From: Candidatus Poribacteria bacterium WGA-3G
GTDB taxonomy: Bacteria > Poribacteria > WGA-4E > WGA-3G
Assembly (NCBI GenBank): GCA_000406005.1
Contig: ASZN01000123.1
Location: forward strand, 1-9,221
DNA length: 9,221 bases
Direction of reading: 5' to 3'
The translations under genes and the position numbers were made by a program. Below, one piece after another: positions 5,449 to 9,221 of this stretch. Position 1 is the stretch's first letter; every line of letters begins with the position of its first letter. The notes below the pieces were generated by a model. It made no database searches, was not told the DNA's origin, and saw nothing but the letters and a program-made list of their open reading frames with translations.

Positions 5449-5789
5449 GGCCACAATTCCTCCTCGATGAACACCTCAGACGCGCGATTCAGGAACAACT
5501 CCCTGAAATGCACGTTCGACTCATTGGAGACGCGGGCGTACCGCCTTTAGGAACGCCTGATCCAGACATTCTGACGTGGATTGAACGCAACAACTACATC
5601 TTGGTTACCAACAACCGGACGACCATGCCGAGGCACCTTACTGAGCATTTGCAAGCTGGCAGGCATGTCCCCGGAATTCTTTGTTTCCCACAGCAGACCT
5701 CAATTGGTACTTACATCAAGGAATTGCGTAGGGTTTGGGACACTTTCACACCTGAGCAATATCAAGATGTTATACAATATCTACCGTAA
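5445..5789 (+). CDS. DUF5615 PIN-like toxin
   Basis: Toxin partner of the upstream DUF433 antitoxin, presumed to be an endoribonuclease with a PIN-like fold. Seen: 114 aa; 'FLLDEHL' (residues 5-11) supplies acidic D8 and E9; 'GTPDPDIL' (36-43) supplies D39 and D41; 'ILVTNNRTTMP' (52-62) matches the family's LVTxDRxTM strand, but the usual aspartate is asparagine (N57); 'AGRHVPGI' (71-78) follows. The length is normal for the family. Translation starts inside the antitoxin stop codon (ATGA), with no separate ribosome-binding site, which keeps toxin output tied to antitoxin translation. N57 could weaken metal binding, or mark a subfamily that normally has NN there. RNase activity is not shown by the sequence alone. 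Confidence 0.85.
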   Translation: MRPQFLLDEHLRRAIQEQLPEMHVRLIGDAGVPPLGTPDPDILTWIERNNYILVTNNRTTMPRHLTEHLQAGRHVPGILCFPQQTSIGTYIKELRRVWDTFTPEQYQDVIQYLP

Positions 5790-5804
5790 AAAAAGAGGTA
5801 AAGA

Positions 5805-6185
5805 ATGGAACTGCAAGACTACTTCGACTTCAACAGCGAAATTGACATACGCATCAAAGGGCATCGCATCGCTATTCAACACGTGTTAAATAAGTATCGA
5901 GAAGGTAGGGGAGTTGAGGAACTCCACCGCCGCTTCCCGACTTTGTCCATGGAGAAAATCTACGCTACTATCCTCTATTACCTTACCAACAAGTCGGAAG
6001 TAGAGGTCTACCTTGAACGTGAGAGGCTTATGGATGCAGAAGCCGGAAAACTGATACAAGCGTATGGCAGAACCCCTACACTGATTAATTGGGAAGAACG
6101 CTTAGAAGCAGCTCGACAAAAACTGATCGCCGCAGGAAAGTACCCCATGATGCCGCAACCAGTATCAGAAGACCCCGCCGTGTGA
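5805..6185 (+). CDS. DUF433-family antitoxin, copy 2 (no intact toxin)
   Basis: Second antitoxin of the same family as the one at 5080, 126 aa. It repeats 'QDYF' (4-7), 'IRIKGHRI' (15-22), 'EELHRRFPTLSMEKIYATI' (38-56) and 'NKSEVEVYL' (62-70); the two are about 57% identical over the first 70 residues and diverge in the C-terminal, presumed toxin-binding, part. AGAGGT (5794-5799) sits 5 nt before the ATG, and the gene begins 15 nt after the toxin stop, so it is probably in the same transcript. No full toxin follows. The end ...GTGTGA contains a GTGA overlap like the ATGA of copy 1, but that frame stops after six codons. It may have lost its partner, or may act as a spare antidote to the upstream toxin. 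Confidence 0.85.
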   Translation: MELQDYFDFNSEIDIRIKGHRIAIQHVLNKYREGRGVEELHRRFPTLSMEKIYATILYYLTNKSEVEVYLERERLMDAEAGKLIQAYGRTPTLINWEERLEAARQKLIAAGKYPMMPQPVSEDPAV

Positions 6186-6202
6186 GAACACTTATCGTCT
6201 AA
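6182..6202 (+). pseudogene. Possible six-codon vestige of a second DUF5615 toxin
   Basis: GTG at 6182-6184 overlaps the stop of antitoxin copy 2 and reads Met-Arg-Thr-Leu-Ile-Val before TAA at 6200-6202. The position, the overlap style and the start Met-Arg followed by hydrophobic residues mirror the intact toxin at 5445 (MRPQFLL). Everything after is lost, and the following 46 bases up to the LRR gene hold nothing I recognise. A match this short could be chance. Confidence 0.2.
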
Positions 6203-6248
6203 AGCGCAGATTTATATATACTTTTCGCACAGGATCAGTTTTCAGGAC

Positions 6249-9221
6249 TTATTTCCTTATTAACATTTTGCGCGTTGCGACAAAATCGCCTGCGGTGAGC
6301 GTATAGAAATAGACACCACTCGCAACAGGTTCACCCACCTCATTTTTGCCATCCCAATACGCCGCACGGCTACGACGCGCATAGATACCAGCAACTTGAT
6401 GTCCTAACGCCAACGTCCGAACCGAGACACCATCGGCAGTATAGATACGCACCGTGACATCCGCAGGTTTCGCAAGGTGATACGGTATCCATGTTTCAGG
6501 ATTGAACGGGTTCGGGTAGTTCGGCAGCAATGCTGTCGCTTCAGGGAGCAGCGATGCCAAAAGCCGTCGGAGATTCTCTATTCCGTGTCGGAATGCGAGC
6601 GAACCGTCATTTTTAGCCTCCGCCGCTGCGATCCACGTCTGAATCGTCGCCGGATCCAGTTCCAAAGTCTCTATAGCAAGATTGGAAGGTGCGGCTGCAT
6701 TGGCTGGCTCACCGAGTTTTTGCGCGACAACGATCAAGTCTAAGACATTAATAGTGCCATCGGCATTTACGTCAGATTTCGGATCAGCGGATGCGTCTTC
6801 ACCCAAATGTTGTGCCACGAGAATCAGATCGAGAACATTCGTAATCCCATCGGCGTTTACATCCCAAGCGGGTCCGTCAGTTTTATCGGGACCGACGACA
6901 ACACTAAGCTCCGGCGGAATAACAGGGATTGTCTCGCCTCTGCGAGAACCTACTTGAAAATTGTCCAGTGTTAATTGGCTCTCACCGTTTCCGATGGCGG
7001 TAAATTCCACCGAGAGCAGCCTACCTTGTCGATCTACTTTATCCGGCGAAAGTCGGACTGCTTTTAAGCCGGTGATTCTACCTGTTTTATTATTTATCGT
7101 GCCTGACTGGAAGAACGTATCTCCCTCATTCTGCTTCAGAAAATCGCCTTCGCTGACCTGATTTGCTTTTAGCACTGCCGGATTAAAGGTTATATCAGAT
7201 TGCCACCCACCTAAATCAGAAACATTTTCTGTATCCAGATGAAGCGTGAACGTCTCTCCAACCTCAAGGCGCGTTGCCGCTGTGGAAAAGACAAACCTGA
7301 TGCTGGGATTGAACACAGTATATTTTGCGCCCGGTGTGAGTCCAAAAAATCCGCTAAAGCTGCCATGTCCATGATTGTCGAGTGCGACTAACAAAACATT
7401 TTTACCTTGTTCCAGCGTGACAGGGTAAAAATCTTGGTAATCGCCAGCACCCCGATTAATAAATGCTTGGTGCACCAATTCACCGTTGAGCCAGACTTTG
7501 ACAGCATCACTACTGCCGACGAGCATAGTTGTCTGCTGTTCCTCTGGGGAATCCAAAACGACTGAACCGTAGACGATATGGTCATATATCTCCTCACCTG
7601 TCCCCCAACCGAGGGCATTGGTCATTTGGTTGATATTATTCCGACCGGTAGTGGAGAGGCTATGAAGTGTCCATACACTGTTTCCAACGGCTTTTCCCTC
7701 TTTCGCGCCGTTGGTAGCGACCTTTATTTCTGTGGCGGCACCGCGAGTCGCGCGCGCCAGAAAATCTGTATTGCTGTCAAGGCGCGTTCCCGGAACTATC
7801 GCCCATAACCAAGGTCCCGTTATTTTCGGGCCGCCCGAAGGGAAGCCGGGATTACCCTCCATCCGAACAAATGTCTCGTCGGTTAACCGTTCTAATAGTG
7901 AAAAGTCAGATATCGAATTGTTCCGAACGTCTAACCGTTCCAAGTTGGTCAAACCGACGAGCGGCGATACATCCGAGATGACATTGTTTTCCAGATACAA
8001 CAATTCCAATCGAGTTAACTGCGCAAGCGGTGACACATCCGAGATGACGTTAGCATCAAGATTTAAATGTTCCAACCCTCTTAGATTCCTAAGCGGCGAT
8101 ATGTCCGATATCTGGTTATTAATCAATTCTAACCATTCGAGCTGGGTTAATTCCGTCAACCCAGAGATATCTGATATGCTGCAATTATGAATCACCAAAC
8201 GTCTCAGTGTTTTTAACCCTTTCAGAGATGGGAGAGCCGTTATTGACCTGTTATTGCCAAATTCTATCCATCGTAATCTTCTGGCATCTGCCAAAGTGGA
8301 AAAGTCCGATATCGGGGTGTTCCAAGCATTAATTCTTTCCAAACTGATTAATCCAGCAAGCGGCGATACGTCCGATACTGGGTTGCCTGAAATCCCTATT
8401 CCATTCAATTTTATCAAATCCTTTAGCGGGGATAAATCTGTTATTGCGTTCTCCTCAAGACCGAGCCAGTCTACATTGACCAATCGGGCAAGCGGTGATA
8501 CATCGGTTATCCTATTCCCTCGCAGTTTGATATTATTGAGTCGGGTCAATCCTTTGAGTGGCGATAAGTCTGCTATCGAATTACGACGAAATTCTATCCG
8601 TTCCAGATTGATCGCAGCCTCAAGCCCCGTCAGATTGCTAATCCCAGCCTCATCTGCCTCAATGCGTTCCAACCTTGCCATCTCTGCCGCTGTAATCGGG
8701 GTTCTTGGTGCTTTACCGAGCCTCTCTTCGATGACTGCACGGAGATTCGGATCTGGAATAGAGACCAGATCCCCGGGACGTAGATCAATGCCTGGGTCAA
8801 CTGGCGGTGTTACGGTGTCGTCCGGAGAATTCAGGGCGGAAATCACTAGGGTAAAGTTGGCGGTCCATGCGTCTCGACTCACGTCCCCATCTTCCAAGAA
8901 TCCTGCCAACCCTAAACGCTGTAAACTTAGTTTATTGTCAACCGCCTGGAGGAACGCCTCCGTCTCTAAACCCACGGCAGCTGCAGCGTGTGCCGCATCT
9001 ACAGGATAGTGAAATTCCTCGTGGAACCGATGCACCGGTTCTATACTACCACCAAAGATGCCACCTGTCTTTTCAAGGGCTAACCGATATTTTTCGGTAT
9101 CCTTGGCGACATACCCATCCATCTCAGATTGCTCCACATACAGACGCAACACTTGATCTCTCTCAGGACTCTCGGGTGCTTTCATGAAAATCGCACGCAC
9201 CTCGTCTTCAAACGTCTTTAT
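6249..9221 (-). CDS. Large leucine-rich-repeat protein with cohesin, dockerin and C-terminal sorting-type module (5' end outside window)
   Basis: Probably an exported, surface or extracellular modular adhesion/scaffolding protein. The frame is open to the right edge; the GTG at 9200 lacks start signals and seven in-frame codons lie before it, so the true start is probably beyond the window and no signal peptide can be seen. Numbering from 9200 as residue 1: 1-145 unknown; 'IPDPNLRAVIEERLG' (148-162) LRR cap; about 11-12 repeats of 22 aa (about 186-440, 'LENNVISDVSPL' type); 505-625 a beta-rich, carbohydrate-binding-like region ('VKVWLNGELVH'); 632-768 a cohesin-like domain; 779-830 two dockerin F-hand repeats ('DVNADGITNVLDL' and 'DVNADGTINVLDL', calcium ligands D/N/D); 891-983 a 'NYPNPFNPETWIPY...GVYFYTLTAGDF' FlgD-like/type IX-like sorting module. 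Cohesin and dockerin in one chain is unusual. It converges on the TA genes, 63 bp away. Confidence 0.9.
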   Translation of the reverse strand: MKTFEDEVRAIFMKAPESPERDQVLRLYVEQSEMDGYVAKDTEKYRLALEKTGGIFGGSIEPVHRFHEEFHYPVDAAHAAAAVGLETEAFLQAVDNKLSLQRLGLAGFLEDGDVSRDAWTANFTLVISALNSPDDTVTPPVDPGIDLRPGDLVSIPDPNLRAVIEERLGKAPRTPITAAEMARLERIEADEAGISNLTGLEAAINLERIEFRRNSIADLSPLKGLTRLNNIKLRGNRITDVSPLARLVNVDWLGLEENAITDLSPLKDLIKLNGIGISGNPVSDVSPLAGLISLERINAWNTPISDFSTLADARRLRWIEFGNNRSITALPSLKGLKTLRRLVIHNCSISDISGLTELTQLEWLELINNQISDISPLRNLRGLEHLNLDANVISDVSPLAQLTRLELLYLENNVISDVSPLVGLTNLERLDVRNNSISDFSLLERLTDETFVRMEGNPGFPSGGPKITGPWLWAIVPGTRLDSNTDFLARATRGAATEIKVATNGAKEGKAVGNSVWTLHSLSTTGRNNINQMTNALGWGTGEEIYDHIVYGSVVLDSPEEQQTTMLVGSSDAVKVWLNGELVHQAFINRGAGDYQDFYPVTLEQGKNVLLVALDNHGHGSFSGFFGLTPGAKYTVFNPSIRFVFSTAATRLEVGETFTLHLDTENVSDLGGWQSDITFNPAVLKANQVSEGDFLKQNEGDTFFQSGTINNKTGRITGLKAVRLSPDKVDRQGRLLSVEFTAIGNGESQLTLDNFQVGSRRGETIPVIPPELSVVVGPDKTDGPAWDVNADGITNVLDLILVAQHLGEDASADPKSDVNADGTINVLDLIVVAQKLGEPANAAAPSNLAIETLELDPATIQTWIAAAEAKNDGSLAFRHGIENLRRLLASLLPEATALLPNYPNPFNPETWIPYHLAKPADVTVRIYTADGVSVRTLALGHQVAGIYARRSRAAYWDGKNEVGEPVASGVYFYTLTAGDFVATRKMLIRK
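7881..8609 (-). repeat. 66-bp coding repeats of the LRR domain
   Basis: About eleven tandem 22-codon units encode the leucine-rich repeats (residues about 198-440 of the large protein). The best conserved DNA segment recurs in similar forms near 7965, 8030, 8095, 8360 and 8490 as '(A)GCGG(C/T)GA(T/C)A...TCCGA'. One unit, about residues 309-331 ('GNNRSITALPSLKGL'), is 23 codons and off-consensus, and another ('NAWNTPISDFSTLADA') is also degenerate. Such an array can gain or lose units by recombination. Confidence 0.8.

Noticed and set aside
6186..6248. Bidirectional terminator between the convergent TA operon and LRR gene
   Set aside because: Only a 4-bp stem (GTGT/ACAC) is visible and no T-tract accompanies it. 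I see nothing definable in this 63-bp gap apart from the short possible toxin vestige.
8254..9009. Long plus-strand open frame opposite the LRR gene (251 codons)
   Set aside because: It lies wholly antisense to the leucine-rich repeats and its own repeats (SGDTSD...) are the reverse complement of the LRR codons. It has no start signals or known domain.
1..9221. tRNA or rRNA genes
   Set aside because: No cloverleaf with a conserved T-loop (GGTTCGAATCC-type) and no rRNA signature was seen on either strand.

Overview
The window looks like an accessory stretch of a Candidatus Poribacteria-like bacterium (sponge-symbiont or marine lineage). This is inference. It rests mainly on the large protein at the right end: LxxNxISDVSPL-type leucine-rich repeats, then cohesin and dockerin modules, then a 'NYPNPFNPETWIPY' C-terminal sorting/FlgD-like module, a combination I associate with that group. 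No rRNA or tRNA is present to confirm it. Typical coding GC is near 50-55%.

Layout. (1) 1-119: end of an imperfect 36-bp tandem repeat with a perfect 14-bp palindrome. (2) 120-3188, minus: a 1022-aa single-chain restriction-modification protein of the type ISP class (PD-(D/E)XK-like N-terminus, gamma-type N6-adenine methylase, type ISP C-terminal specificity region) with no helicase between nuclease and methylase. A block inside its C-terminal part drops to about 35% GC. (3) 3189-3464: divergent intergenic region with a small repeat/hairpin and a textbook sigma-70 promoter (TTGACA, 17 nt, TATAAT) for a 110-aa unknown protein (3465-3797, plus). (4) About 3843-4224: an IS200/IS605-like non-autonomous element read on the minus strand. 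It has a terminal hairpin at each end, an internal near-consensus promoter and a chain of small hairpins, but no transposase or intact TnpB. It may encode an omega-RNA (TnpB guide RNA) without its nuclease.

(5) 4232-4942, plus: a protein with a C-terminal Anabaena sensory rhodopsin transducer (ASRT) domain behind an unrecognised N-terminal domain of about 100 aa, starting within 8 bases of the element's end. (6) 4982-6202, plus: a toxin-antitoxin island made of a decayed DUF433 antitoxin tail, an intact DUF433 antitoxin, a DUF5615 PIN-like toxin (ATGA overlap), and a second intact DUF433 antitoxin whose toxin is missing apart from a possible six-codon vestige. (7) 6249 to the right edge, minus: the large surface/secreted LRR-cohesin-dockerin protein, whose 5' end lies outside the window.

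R-M, the IS200/IS605 derivative and tandem TA genes together suggest a defence/mobile-element hot spot inserted between ordinary genes. The ASRT gene and the LRR protein have no obvious functional tie to the defence genes. The best candidates for something new are the TnpB-less guide-RNA-like element, the ASRT fusion and the asymmetric antitoxin-toxin-antitoxin operon.
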